Shown here piece by piece: positions 1 through 8,103 of a DNA stretch of 51,871 bases. The notes under the pieces are model-generated. The model had not been told where the DNA came from, made no database searches, and saw nothing but the letters and a program-made list of their open reading frames with translations. Source of the DNA: Photorhabdus akhurstii (GTDB taxonomy: Bacteria > Pseudomonadota > Gammaproteobacteria > Enterobacterales > Enterobacteriaceae). The stretch covers positions 1-51,871 of the forward strand of contig NZ_RCWE01000032.1 in NCBI RefSeq assembly GCF_018448925.1, given 5' to 3'. Both the position numbers and the translations under genes were made by a program. How positions within the stretch are numbered: the first letter of the stretch is position 1; each line of letters opens with the position of its first letter.

Positions 1-1
1 G

Positions 2-169
2 GGGTTGCCGCTGACCTGGGTATTACGTACCGAAGTCGGGAAAGGGCCGCTGGTATTATTGAAACTGAGAGGATTTACCCTGCCGAAAACCATTTTTGAG
101 GAGAATAGGGGAAATAACCGGCCTGAGCTGGTGAGAAAGAGAAATAACGACAACTGGATGACAGAATAA
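2..169 (+). CDS. tssM: TssM (IcmF/VasK) C-terminal fragment, T6SS
   Basis: Only the last 55 codons are present; the gene enters from the left edge and ends with TAA at 167-169. The readable tail has the pattern of the IcmF/TssM C-terminus: a Pro-Leu-Thr-Trp segment, then Gly-Lys-Gly-Pro-Leu followed by Leu-Lys-Leu-Arg-Gly-Phe-Thr-Leu-Pro. TssM is the inner-membrane and periplasmic core of the T6SS membrane complex and contacts TssL and the lipoprotein TssJ, which is also in this window. It is followed by 820 bp without a gene before hcp, so this is probably the end of one T6SS transcript. The assignment rests on a short stretch plus the T6SS context. Confidence 0.7.
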   Translation, partial: GLPLTWVLRTEVGKGPLVLLKLRGFTLPKTIFEENRGNNRPELVRKRNNDNWMTE

Positions 170-990
170 TCGCTTATTTGACGGTATCAATCGGCGGCGA
201 TAAATGGCGATTATCCTCCGGTTATTATCAGATATCTAATGGGGTTCAGTGATTCATCCGATAGTTAATATTTTGTAATCATATCATCATGATATTCCTA
301 TTTATCTTTAATGCTTTGTGATGAGGCAGGATAATCGCTGCCTCTGAATCAGAGGAAGGCTATTATCGATGAAATTATTCTCAATAATGAAATCTATTCT
401 CATTCGCATAACATAATTGAGAATCATTCTTTTCTACGCATGTTTGAGTGTTTATAATGGTAGGTGTTAATCATGATAGTGGAATAATGCATGTGTTGTA
501 TTTTTTGTTTTTGCAAGATATTGATAATAGTATAGAAATATATTTTATTATCATGATTTTGAAACGAATAAATATTAGAATAATTAGCCGATATCATATT
601 GTTGAAATTAATGCGACATATTTATATCAACAAATTACATTCCGTTTAAGATTGGTTTAAATATGCTGAATTTTGCCGTTGGTATTAAACAAATTGTGCT
701 ATTTGATAAAAAAATACTTGATTTTAATATGCACCCTTGAGGAGAATCAGATTATTCAGTTGTGGTGAATGCTATTACTGAATCTATTAATTGCAGTTGT
801 CTGTCAGGCTTGTGCGATTATTTTATTCCGGTTAACCATTTCGTCAGGAAATGCCGGTGTCAAATTTATTGTTCCCTGAATTTATCAGGGTTAACAACCG
901 AAGCGTTATTCGGTTGGGGTTTTAATCACGTCGCCAATATTCACGGATATTGGGCGGCATTACCCGTTTGACAATAGAGGAATCATAAGC
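170..990. other. 820-bp intergenic region before hcp
   Basis: I see no convincing gene. The first two thirds are A+T-rich. The short open frames at 448-660 and 762-971 have unusual composition and no recognisable family, so I take them as chance. The part from about 837 to 953 is packed with inverted repeats (separate entry). A promoter for hcp must lie here, but no single -35/-10 pair stands out. The hcp ribosome site is the GAGG at 976-979. Confidence 0.6.
837..953 (+). promoter_or_regulatory. Four consecutive hairpins in the hcp leader
   Basis: Four perfect short inverted repeats follow one another: CATTTC/GAAATG (837-842 and 848-853), CCCTGA/TCAGGG (874-879 and 885-890), CAACCGAA/TTCGGTTG (895-902 and 909-916) and CCAATAT/ATATTGG (934-940 and 947-953). 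The last ends 37 bases before the hcp start codon. The stems are directly visible. That they form a structured 5' leader or processed RNA acting on hcp is inference. None is followed by a clear T tract, so they do not look like ordinary terminators. Confidence 0.45.
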
Positions 991-1482
991 ATGGCAATCC
1001 CTGCGTATTTATGGTTGAAAGATGACGGCGGCGCCGACATCAAAGGCTCGGTGGATGTACATAACCGGGAAGGCAGTATCGAAGTGGTGGCGCTGGAACA
1101 TTCGCTGCATATCCCGACGGATAACAATACCGGCAAGTTGACCGGTACTCGTGTGCATGCGCCGCTGGTGTTTACCAAAGAAATGGATGCATCCAGTCCG
1201 TATCTGTATAAGGCGGTGACGACAGGTCAGACCCTGAAATCGGCGGAATTCAAGTGGTACCAAATTGATGATGCCGGTCAGGAGAAAGTTTATTTCATCA
1301 CTCATCTGAACAATGTGAAGGTGGTGAAAGTGGCGCCGCTGATGCATGACATCAAAGATCCTACCAAGGAGAAGCACAACCATCTGGAACGTGTTGAGCT
1401 TCGTTACGAGAAAATCACCTGGACGTACAAAGACGGCAACATTATTCACTCTGATGCGTGGAATGAGCGTAATCAGGCGTAA
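991..1482 (+). CDS. hcp: Hcp, T6SS inner-tube protein
   Basis: The 163-residue product has the length and sequence pattern of the Hcp1 family (PF05638). It starts with a short Met-Ala-Ile-Pro-Ala-Tyr-Leu strand, has the Asp-Ile-Lys-Gly-Ser segment after it, a central His-Ser-Leu-His-Ile-Pro stretch, and the C-terminal Glu-Lys-Ile-Thr-Trp-Thr-Tyr strand typical of the family. Hcp hexamers stack into the tube expelled by the T6SS sheath, and they also chaperone small effectors. A GAGG ribosome site precedes the ATG. The gene stands alone with its own long structured leader and a following hairpin at 1529-1556, which suggests it is transcribed and dosed separately. It leads directly into a probable effector gene at 1690, a common arrangement for Hcp-linked cargo. 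Confidence 0.93.
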   Translation: MAIPAYLWLKDDGGADIKGSVDVHNREGSIEVVALEHSLHIPTDNNTGKLTGTRVHAPLVFTKEMDASSPYLYKAVTTGQTLKSAEFKWYQIDDAGQEKVYFITHLNNVKVVKVAPLMHDIKDPTKEKHNHLERVELRYEKITWTYKDGNIIHSDAWNERNQA

Positions 1483-1528
1483 TGAGTTGATGGTCTGAGT
1501 ACGAGGGGATATCAGCTCGAATAATCTC

Positions 1529-1556
1529 ACAGGCATCGTGTTGTTGCGGTGCCTGT
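1529..1556 (+). terminator. Hairpin after hcp
   Basis: ACAGGCATCG (1529-1538) pairs with CGGTGCCTGT (1547-1556) through ten positions with one G-T wobble and an 8-base loop. Only a weak T/A run follows. It lies 47 bases after the hcp stop codon, so it could end the abundant hcp transcript or protect its 3' end. Confidence 0.5.
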
Positions 1557-1689
1557 TAAATGGGAAACCGAGCGGGATGACCTTTACTAGATAAATAAAT
1601 TTTACCGAGGGCTATGCATGTAGCGCGGTGGAATTTAGGAAATACCTAATGATTTAAGGTGTTTCTTCAAAGAACCAGGAGATGTTGTT

Positions 1690-4296
1690 ATGAATGAACC
1701 ATTATGTTGGACATGTGAGTCCATCGGACCGGCGTTGCTGCCGGTGCGCTATACCGTGGTGCCTGATAATGTTTCGGAAACCTTGCCGGCGTGGGCGGAA
1801 ACGCCAGAACCTTCTGCGCCGGGCTATCATTATGCGCTGCGGGCCTTACGGCAGGGGTTTTTGTATGTCTATTACGCTAGTGCCGGATTAGATGAACTGG
1901 ATAGTTGGGATACCTGGAGTGTCAGCGAGGATGGCGCATTGTGGCAAAATCTGAGTGCGCCTTTTGGTGTCTTGCCCCAGAAAACCTCAGATTGTTATGT
2001 ACCGACTCATCAGAGCGCTAATGTGGAATTTATTGCGCTAAGGGATATGGCCTTGTATACGGAGACCTGGCTGGCTTTCTCTCCCTCAATGTGGAGCCAG
2101 GAGACCATCAAGTATTATCACAACAATCGCGCAGCGCGGGAAAAGCGGATGCAGTGCGTGAAACCGTGGCAGTGGCGCGGGGTGCCGGAAGGGGTGGGGA
2201 TTGCTCAGGCGACGGTAGAAAACTTGAATGGGGTCATCGATTACTGTCTGGGCGACAACGACTCCGGCAAATATGTGCTGCCTTGCAACCGGAAAGTGTC
2301 GCGTATCAGTCGGACATTAGAAGAGGCGCCCTACTACGAAATTTATCACGGTGCGTTGAGGCCGAAGAGCACCTTGTATCCGTGGAGCAGCAAGCGAGCG
2401 GGATGTGCGGACATTACGGTCAGGGCGATGCAAAAGCGGGGGCTGGCAAAAGATGGCACGCCGGTATCGCCGGTGTTAATAGCGTTGCATGATCCGATAG
2501 GGATAGCGCATGAGTTAGCGGGTTGGAGTGATGATATCGCCGGGGCGCATAAAACCTTTGTGGATGAATTGTCGATCGAATTTATGACTGACAGTTCACT
2601 GAATGGTGTGGAGAATCAACTGCATAAATTGAAAGCCGCAGGTGTGCAAGGGCAGGTTGATAAAGCGCTTGAAGTCACTCAGCAGGAGGAGTACAAGGCT
2701 TTTTCCGATCAGCAGAAGGCTAAACTTAGAGAGTATGTTACTCGTGACATGGTGGAAGCGAATGAGCAATCTGTTGCCCGCGATTGGAAAAAATATACCG
2801 CAGAGCTGAATCTGGCTAAACGACTGGCATTTAACCAATGTTATGCCGATCTTTGCACCAACGTGGCGAAAGAGCTGGAACAACTGGCTCAGTTGAGGGT
2901 GAGCTGGCTAAAACAGAGTGGGTTTATTACCTGTTGTCAGGATTTTCATTCCACCCGGCTGGAGGACAACCTCAATTATCGTGAGGCGGTGGATTATTCC
3001 ATCGCTTCGCTTAACGTGACCGAAACTGGTTGTGCATATTTAGATACCTTAATTGACGAATATTCTGCGCTGTCGCCGCAAAATATTATCTGGCGCTCGT
3101 TATTGCTGAATAACCCGGAAGTGATGAAAGAGATGGACGGGTTCTTACAGAAGATGAAGCTGAATAAGGATAACCATCAACCGGCGGCTCCTTCGGATTT
3201 TATGAAAGCGGTGTCAGATCTGAGCGGGAAACTGATTGAAGCCTACGATAAAGCGAATGAAGCGCTGGAAAAGCCACCAAGATCCGACAGCACCTTTGCC
3301 CGTGCCATGCTGCATTGTGACCGGCGACTGGTCACGCTGGGGGATCGGTTCTTGAATTTTACTCGCTTGGGAAAAGTGTTGGATAGCATGAATGAAATGC
3401 TGAGTAAAACGCTGTTATCGGTGATTTCAGGTGTGCCGCTTGATCAGGTGGTTGAATTATCGGTATCACAACTTAAGGAGGGTAATGCGTTTCGGCGGCA
3501 GGTGTTGGAACAGCTTAAGAAGCCGGGAGTGAAAGTTCGTCTTGAAGCTGAAAATAATTATGAGTGTAATTTTAAGGAATTTGCTCGAAGCGCCAAAGGA
3601 GAGCCGGTATTAAAAAAATCCCGGATTAAATGGTTAGTTTTGGCTTCCAATGTCTTGGAGTTTTCCAATCAGCTACAAGAGAGCAAAGGGGATGTTAAGA
3701 GCCAAACGCAGGTGACCTCTGCGTTTTTAAGTACATTAAGTACGGCGATGGAGATTGTAGAGCCAATAGTTAAGCACGGAATGGAAAATGTGATTGCTGC
3801 CAACACCATTAAGTTTATTGGGGCGAGTGCGGGAATGCTCTCTTCTGCATTAAATCTGGGGGTAGATGCCAGTGACCTTTATTCTGAATTGCATGGCAGA
3901 GGTCGCTGGCAATTTATTGGCCTTTACGGTCTTAAAAGTGCTTATGAGTTTATGCAGTTAGTAAAAGCATTAAATGGTTTATTAGAAGTTTTAATTGATA
4001 GAGCATTACTTTCTTCTAAAAATTTATTTGTTGAGGGGGTAGCAAAGCTTTTAGCGTGGGAAACTCTTGCTTGGTTGTGTACTTGGGAGGCGATGCTGTT
4101 AATTTTTGCGGTTGAAGCGTTGGTGACGTATTTTTCTGATAATGATTTACAAAAATGGTGCCGGAGTTGTGTTTTTGGTTTGGAACCAGCGAAGAATTTG
4201 CAATCCACGCAATGGATTTACCCTGAATCACAGAAAGATAAGTTGTGTGAAGAACAACGTAACAGTCTTGCTAATGCAATTAAGGACGGCATATGA
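1690..4296 (+). CDS. VasX-like / BTH_I2691-family T6SS effector
   Basis: The 868-residue protein begins with Cys6-x-x-Cys9 followed by a Leu-Leu-Pro-Val-Arg-Tyr segment and a Tyr-Ala-Leu-Arg-Ala-Leu-Arg-x-Gly-Phe-Leu-Tyr-Val-Tyr stretch. This is the N-terminal pattern of T6SS effectors with a VasX N-terminal region. The long middle is alpha-helical and charged. The last third has hydrophobic segments, around residues 700-720 and again around 790-815, consistent with a membrane-acting C-terminus as in the pore-forming VasX. An AGGAG ribosome site precedes the ATG at 1690. The 3' end is visibly more A+T-rich than the 5' end, as expected for an exchanged toxin part. It overlaps the next gene by four bases and directly follows hcp. 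The effector role is inferred from family and context; the toxic activity itself is not visible. Confidence 0.7.
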   Translation: MNEPLCWTCESIGPALLPVRYTVVPDNVSETLPAWAETPEPSAPGYHYALRALRQGFLYVYYASAGLDELDSWDTWSVSEDGALWQNLSAPFGVLPQKTSDCYVPTHQSANVEFIALRDMALYTETWLAFSPSMWSQETIKYYHNNRAAREKRMQCVKPWQWRGVPEGVGIAQATVENLNGVIDYCLGDNDSGKYVLPCNRKVSRISRTLEEAPYYEIYHGALRPKSTLYPWSSKRAGCADITVRAMQKRGLAKDGTPVSPVLIALHDPIGIAHELAGWSDDIAGAHKTFVDELSIEFMTDSSLNGVENQLHKLKAAGVQGQVDKALEVTQQEEYKAFSDQQKAKLREYVTRDMVEANEQSVARDWKKYTAELNLAKRLAFNQCYADLCTNVAKELEQLAQLRVSWLKQSGFITCCQDFHSTRLEDNLNYREAVDYSIASLNVTETGCAYLDTLIDEYSALSPQNIIWRSLLLNNPEVMKEMDGFLQKMKLNKDNHQPAAPSDFMKAVSDLSGKLIEAYDKANEALEKPPRSDSTFARAMLHCDRRLVTLGDRFLNFTRLGKVLDSMNEMLSKTLLSVISGVPLDQVVELSVSQLKEGNAFRRQVLEQLKKPGVKVRLEAENNYECNFKEFARSAKGEPVLKKSRIKWLVLASNVLEFSNQLQESKGDVKSQTQVTSAFLSTLSTAMEIVEPIVKHGMENVIAANTIKFIGASAGMLSSALNLGVDASDLYSELHGRGRWQFIGLYGLKSAYEFMQLVKALNGLLEVLIDRALLSSKNLFVEGVAKLLAWETLAWLCTWEAMLLIFAVEALVTYFSDNDLQKWCRSCVFGLEPAKNLQSTQWIYPESQKDKLCEEQRNSLANAIKDGI

Positions 4297-5297
4297 GTAC
4301 CTATCGTTCTTTTAAAGAGGCCATTGATTTTGAGGAAATAAAAAGTCAGAGAAGACGTCTTGATACACGAATATCAGTTAAAAGAGAAGTAATGATTCCG
4401 CGTTATCCTGAAGATAGAGAAGAAATAGAAAAAGCCATTGCGGAGATTCAAGCCAAAATCCCTGAACTGGATGCAATATTGGCAAAAAAGCCACCGCCAC
4501 CGGAATTACCGCCGGGTAAGCCATTAATCAAAGTGAGCGGTGTATTGGAAGAGTTCGAAACTCTGTGTGTAATTGGTTATTTTACCGATCGTGAATATGA
4601 TCCGGTTGCCTTTGCCCGTCAGGAGGAACGGGAGTTGTATGCAGGGCTATTAATGTCGTTGGCAGGAAATACTTCGGGGTCTAATTCGTCAACCAACGTT
4701 CGGAAGCGTGATGTCTGTGATTTTGTGCGGGGGAAAATCAATGGCATCCCATTCCACGGCTGGTTAGGATTTACGGTAGCCAAAGCAGGTGATTATGTTG
4801 AATTAGCGGTAGCAGAGAAAGAAGGGCATTATGTGGTTTATGCCATTGCCCATCCCGGATTAAGGATTGTTTCTATGACGCCGCGTTGTAAGCAGGGGAT
4901 TCATTCAAATGCCAAATATCAGATACGCGCTACTTGGTATTTTGCTTTACTGCTATTTTTTATATTTATGATACCGAGCCTTTTTGATGAACAAAACGGA
5001 GAAGATATTCTTGGTTATATAAAATGTATCGCTTCACTCTGTGGTTTGATGGCAATTGTCCTTTCACCGTTAATCTATTTTTCCTGTATGAGAAAACCTA
5101 AACCGACATTTAGGCTGGCTGAGGAGATTTTCACGGTATTGGGTTTCCCTAATCCTACGGAAATTAATCTTGAGAAATTCACAAAAAAGAGGTTGAAGGA
5201 GATCAAGGCTAATTCTCCCGACGAGCAATCCGATAAGGAGAGTGAAAGAGTTTTACCCGATAAAGATTGTTTTATAAGTTATTATTACTATTACTGA
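4293..5297 (+). CDS. Two-helix membrane protein linked to the effector (immunity/accessory candidate)
   Basis: The 334-residue product starts inside the stop codon of the effector gene (ATGA overlap), so the two are translationally coupled. The first about 80 residues are charged and probably coiled-coil, ending in a Pro-rich Lys-Lys-Pro-Pro-Pro-Pro linker. A globular segment follows. Two strongly hydrophobic helices lie at about residues 213-230 and 245-268, and a soluble tail ends in five tyrosines. Similar proteins are, as I recall, sometimes annotated as putative T6SS effectors, but the coupling and the two membrane helices fit an inner-membrane immunity or accessory protein for a membrane-acting toxin equally well. 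No enzymatic motif is visible. Confidence 0.5.
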   Translation: MSTYRSFKEAIDFEEIKSQRRRLDTRISVKREVMIPRYPEDREEIEKAIAEIQAKIPELDAILAKKPPPPELPPGKPLIKVSGVLEEFETLCVIGYFTDREYDPVAFARQEERELYAGLLMSLAGNTSGSNSSTNVRKRDVCDFVRGKINGIPFHGWLGFTVAKAGDYVELAVAEKEGHYVVYAIAHPGLRIVSMTPRCKQGIHSNAKYQIRATWYFALLLFFIFMIPSLFDEQNGEDILGYIKCIASLCGLMAIVLSPLIYFSCMRKPKPTFRLAEEIFTVLGFPNPTEINLEKFTKKRLKEIKANSPDEQSDKESERVLPDKDCFISYYYYY

Positions 5298-5490
5298 TTC
5301 AAGTAATAGGATGGAGTAAAACAACTCAATTAAAGATTTACCGAGTAGTACTCGGAATTATCTATAACCAGTCGTATAGATATTAATAGATTGCTTACCT
5401 TTGGAAAATTCAGTCACGAATTATCCAATGTGAAGTTTTATATAAATTTATCTGTTTGATATGTAATGTTGTGTAAATTAGGGAGTTTTT

Positions 5491-6255
5491 GTGAATCAGA
5501 TCTATAAAATAGCTTGGATAGGTTTGGCTATTAATGTGTTAACCTGTTTCGTCTTTCTGGCGGCTATAACAGTACTTAGTGCTGATTATTCTGTTCTCTC
5601 TTCTAGAGAGCAATATCTTGTTGATAAGTCATCAATAGTGAATGCTTTGATGGTGGTTTTTATTTTGCTGGAGGTGGTTAATCTATTTGTTATTCTCAAA
5701 ATGCCAAAGTATGCAAAAATCAGCTCTTTTATTGTGTCGAGTTTTTTTCCATTTGGCGCGGTTTATTTTATTGGCTGTTTGTTGTCGATTCAAAGAGTTA
5801 CGCTATCCCCATTCTCTGAATATCAAGGCAATAATAATGCTTCCGATTCCACTGTTTATTTTGTACGGGGAAGGTATCGGGAAAAAGCGTGTATTTTTGG
5901 TGGTTTGACGCTGGTGATGTTAATTCATGGCGCGATTAATATTTGTATGATGATAGCGGCGATGCATTTCGTTTCATATCGTAAAACAGAAGATCGCTGT
6001 TTCTTTGCCGAGAAAGAGGATGGTTTTTTGTTAACACCGACCGCCTTGAGTAAAACTATTTTCTTGCCTTATGGATGTATTAATAAGGTTGAGGAACGTG
6101 AAAATAGTGTGCTGGTCGCTGTTTATTTAAATCAGAAAATCGATCTCGTATTTTCGAAGAAATTTATTGCCAGAGAAGATCTGGTAAAAATCATCGAGTC
6201 TCTTTCACGGGCGGCATCTAATAATCAAGGCAATATTATCACCTTGGAAATGTGA
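5491..6255 (+). CDS. Polytopic membrane protein of unknown function in the T6SS cargo region
   Basis: The 254-residue protein begins at a GTG at 5491 preceded by GGGAG. It has about four hydrophobic segments in the first 160 residues (roughly 6-29, 46-68, 76-97 and 133-158), then a soluble tail of about 95 residues with an alternating hydrophobic pattern. I do not recognise the family. It lies 193 bases after the coupled effector pair and before tssA. Small multi-helix membrane proteins next to a VasX-like toxin are often its immunity proteins, so this is a second immunity candidate. The gene is A+T-rich compared with tssA downstream, consistent with a separately acquired cargo module. Confidence 0.5.
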   Translation: MNQIYKIAWIGLAINVLTCFVFLAAITVLSADYSVLSSREQYLVDKSSIVNALMVVFILLEVVNLFVILKMPKYAKISSFIVSSFFPFGAVYFIGCLLSIQRVTLSPFSEYQGNNNASDSTVYFVRGRYREKACIFGGLTLVMLIHGAINICMMIAAMHFVSYRKTEDRCFFAEKEDGFLLTPTALSKTIFLPYGCINKVEERENSVLVAVYLNQKIDLVFSKKFIAREDLVKIIESLSRAASNNQGNIITLEM

Positions 6256-6414
6256 AAAATTTACTCTTAATAATATAGGGACTGTGATGTTTAAAGGCGT
6301 TATTCGCTTGAGTAATAAGCTCAATAGCGACGGTGAAGTTATTTCTGTCTCTTTATTAATGAGCAGGATTCCAGTGGCTGACAGAGATATTCAGCATTAA
6401 AGGAGAATATAAAG

Positions 6415-8013
6415 ATGCTGCAACAGCTAATTGCGAGTTGTTTTGTTGAACGCGATGCGCTTGCAGAAGCACGGCAGAACGCGGCGCTGTGGGAAAACTG
6501 GTTGTTACCCATTAGTTCCGATGCGCCCACAGGTAATGATCCGGTCTATGAAGACGATTTTCAGCATATGCGGGAGGAGGTCAACAAAATCAGTGGCATT
6601 GATACCGCTCTGATTTGTCAACTGGCGGAAAGGTTGTTGACCACCAAATGTAAAGATGTCCGCGTGGCGACCTACTATGTGTGGGCCAGGCTGCATTGTG
6701 AGGGGGAGCGTGGTCTGGCAGAAGGGTTGGCGCTATTGGCCGGGCTGGTGGATCGTTTTGGTGAAGCCCTGCTGCCCAGTCGAGCTAGCAGCCGTAAAGC
6801 CGCGCTGGAGTGGCTGACCGGCGCAAAGATGCGGGACAGTTTATCTTGCTATCCAGAGGTCAATCGGACTGATTTTGACCACATTCTGGCGGCGTTGGTG
6901 TTGCTGGAACACTCATTTTCCTCTTGGGATGAAGAATCTCGTCCAAGCCTCGTTGGGCTGGCAAGAACACTAGAAAACCGGTTAGCTCAGTCCGGCGGCG
7001 TGAGTGCAGTGGTGCCGCAAACTGCCGCTCCGGCAGCGCCATCGGGCGGGCAGAGCAATGCGTCAGCGCCGGGTGAACCACCGGTATGGCGTCAGGTGCA
7101 ATCTGGGCGTGATCTGTTGAATCAGGCGCGGGAACTGGTGCGTTATCTCAGTGATCAGCCTCAGGGCTGGCTCTCTTCCGCCCGGCTGATACGCAGTGTT
7201 CGTTGGGATACCGTACATCAGCTACCGCCACAGGATGCCGATGAGCGCACTCGTCTGGTGCCTCCCCGCACCGAATATCGCGCCCAGTTAAAGCGGCTCT
7301 ACCGGCAACAGAACTGGCATGAGTTATTGGAGCAGGCCGAGCGCATGTTTGCGGAAGGGGTGAATCATTTCTGGCTGGATTTGCAGTGGTATCTCTGTCA
7401 GGCATTAAACCGATTGGGCTGCCCTTACGAAGGTTGGGCGGACATCATCAAACACGATCTGAGAATCCTGCTTGAACGGCTGCCGGGGCTGGAGAGTATG
7501 GCCTATAACGACGGAACGCCCTTTGCTGATGAGGTGACAACCGATTGGATAGCCCAACAGGTTCATGACAATCAGGCCGACTGGCAGTTTGAGCATTTAC
7601 CGGCGCAACCTCGGCGCGATGATGATGTTTTGTCGCTGGAAGCGGAGGCGTTGCAACTGGCGGACAGCGACGGCATTGATGCGGCGTTACGCTGGTTGGG
7701 GCAATTGCCCGGCATCAATGGAGCGCGTCACCGCTGGTTACAACGTTTGCTGATGGCGCGGGTGGCGGAGCAATACGGCAAAAATGAAATGGCGCTGCAT
7801 TTATTGACCGAGCTTGACGCCGATGAGCAATTCAATCTTGGCGAATGGGAGCCGGAGCTGATGTTTGAGGTAAAAGCGTGTCTGCTTAAGTTGCTGCGCA
7901 TGAAAGCCCAACGCAGTGAACATGATAAGGCAAGGATGGCGCAACGGATGGAGGCTCTGCTGGCTGGGTTGGTGGCGATTGATCCGGTCAGAGCTTCGGT
8001 GCTTTGTGGTTGA
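6415..8013 (+). CDS. tssA: TssA (ImpA/VasJ), T6SS sheath-assembly cap protein
   Basis: The 532-residue product has the ImpA N-terminal domain: a Trp-Leu-Leu-Pro-Ile-Ser segment, then Pro-x-Gly-x-Asp-Pro-x-Tyr, and the helix with Thr-Lys-Asp/Cys-Lys-Asp-Val-Arg-Val-Ala at about residues 77-90. A Pro/Ala-rich linker lies near 195-215. The C-terminal half is the alpha-helical VasJ-type region with Trp-Leu-Ser-Ser-Ala-Arg and repeated Leu/Gln-rich helices. TssA binds baseplate and membrane complex and guides tail polymerisation. An AGGAG ribosome site precedes the ATG. It is the first of the collinear structural run tssA-tssF-tssG-tssJ-tssE-vasL. A 37-codon frame at 6287-6400 just upstream is not convincing. 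Confidence 0.88.
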   Translation: MLQQLIASCFVERDALAEARQNAALWENWLLPISSDAPTGNDPVYEDDFQHMREEVNKISGIDTALICQLAERLLTTKCKDVRVATYYVWARLHCEGERGLAEGLALLAGLVDRFGEALLPSRASSRKAALEWLTGAKMRDSLSCYPEVNRTDFDHILAALVLLEHSFSSWDEESRPSLVGLARTLENRLAQSGGVSAVVPQTAAPAAPSGGQSNASAPGEPPVWRQVQSGRDLLNQARELVRYLSDQPQGWLSSARLIRSVRWDTVHQLPPQDADERTRLVPPRTEYRAQLKRLYRQQNWHELLEQAERMFAEGVNHFWLDLQWYLCQALNRLGCPYEGWADIIKHDLRILLERLPGLESMAYNDGTPFADEVTTDWIAQQVHDNQADWQFEHLPAQPRRDDDVLSLEAEALQLADSDGIDAALRWLGQLPGINGARHRWLQRLLMARVAEQYGKNEMALHLLTELDADEQFNLGEWEPELMFEVKACLLKLLRMKAQRSEHDKARMAQRMEALLAGLVAIDPVRASVLCG

Positions 8014-8103
8014 TGCTGTCTGTCCGGTGTAGGTGCGGTCATACACCTTTTCGACGAGTTTTACCCCTTTTTTCGTTTTTATAACAACCTTAAGAGTGAT
8101 GAT

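Noticed and set aside
448-971. Two short plus-strand frames upstream of hcp
   Set aside because: Composition is not protein-like, there is no ribosome site or family match, and the second runs through the row of hairpins.
6287-6400. 37-codon frame just before tssA
   Set aside because: It has an ATG and a weak GGG nearby, but no recognisable family and a length expected by chance; it could be a gene remnant, but nothing supports that.
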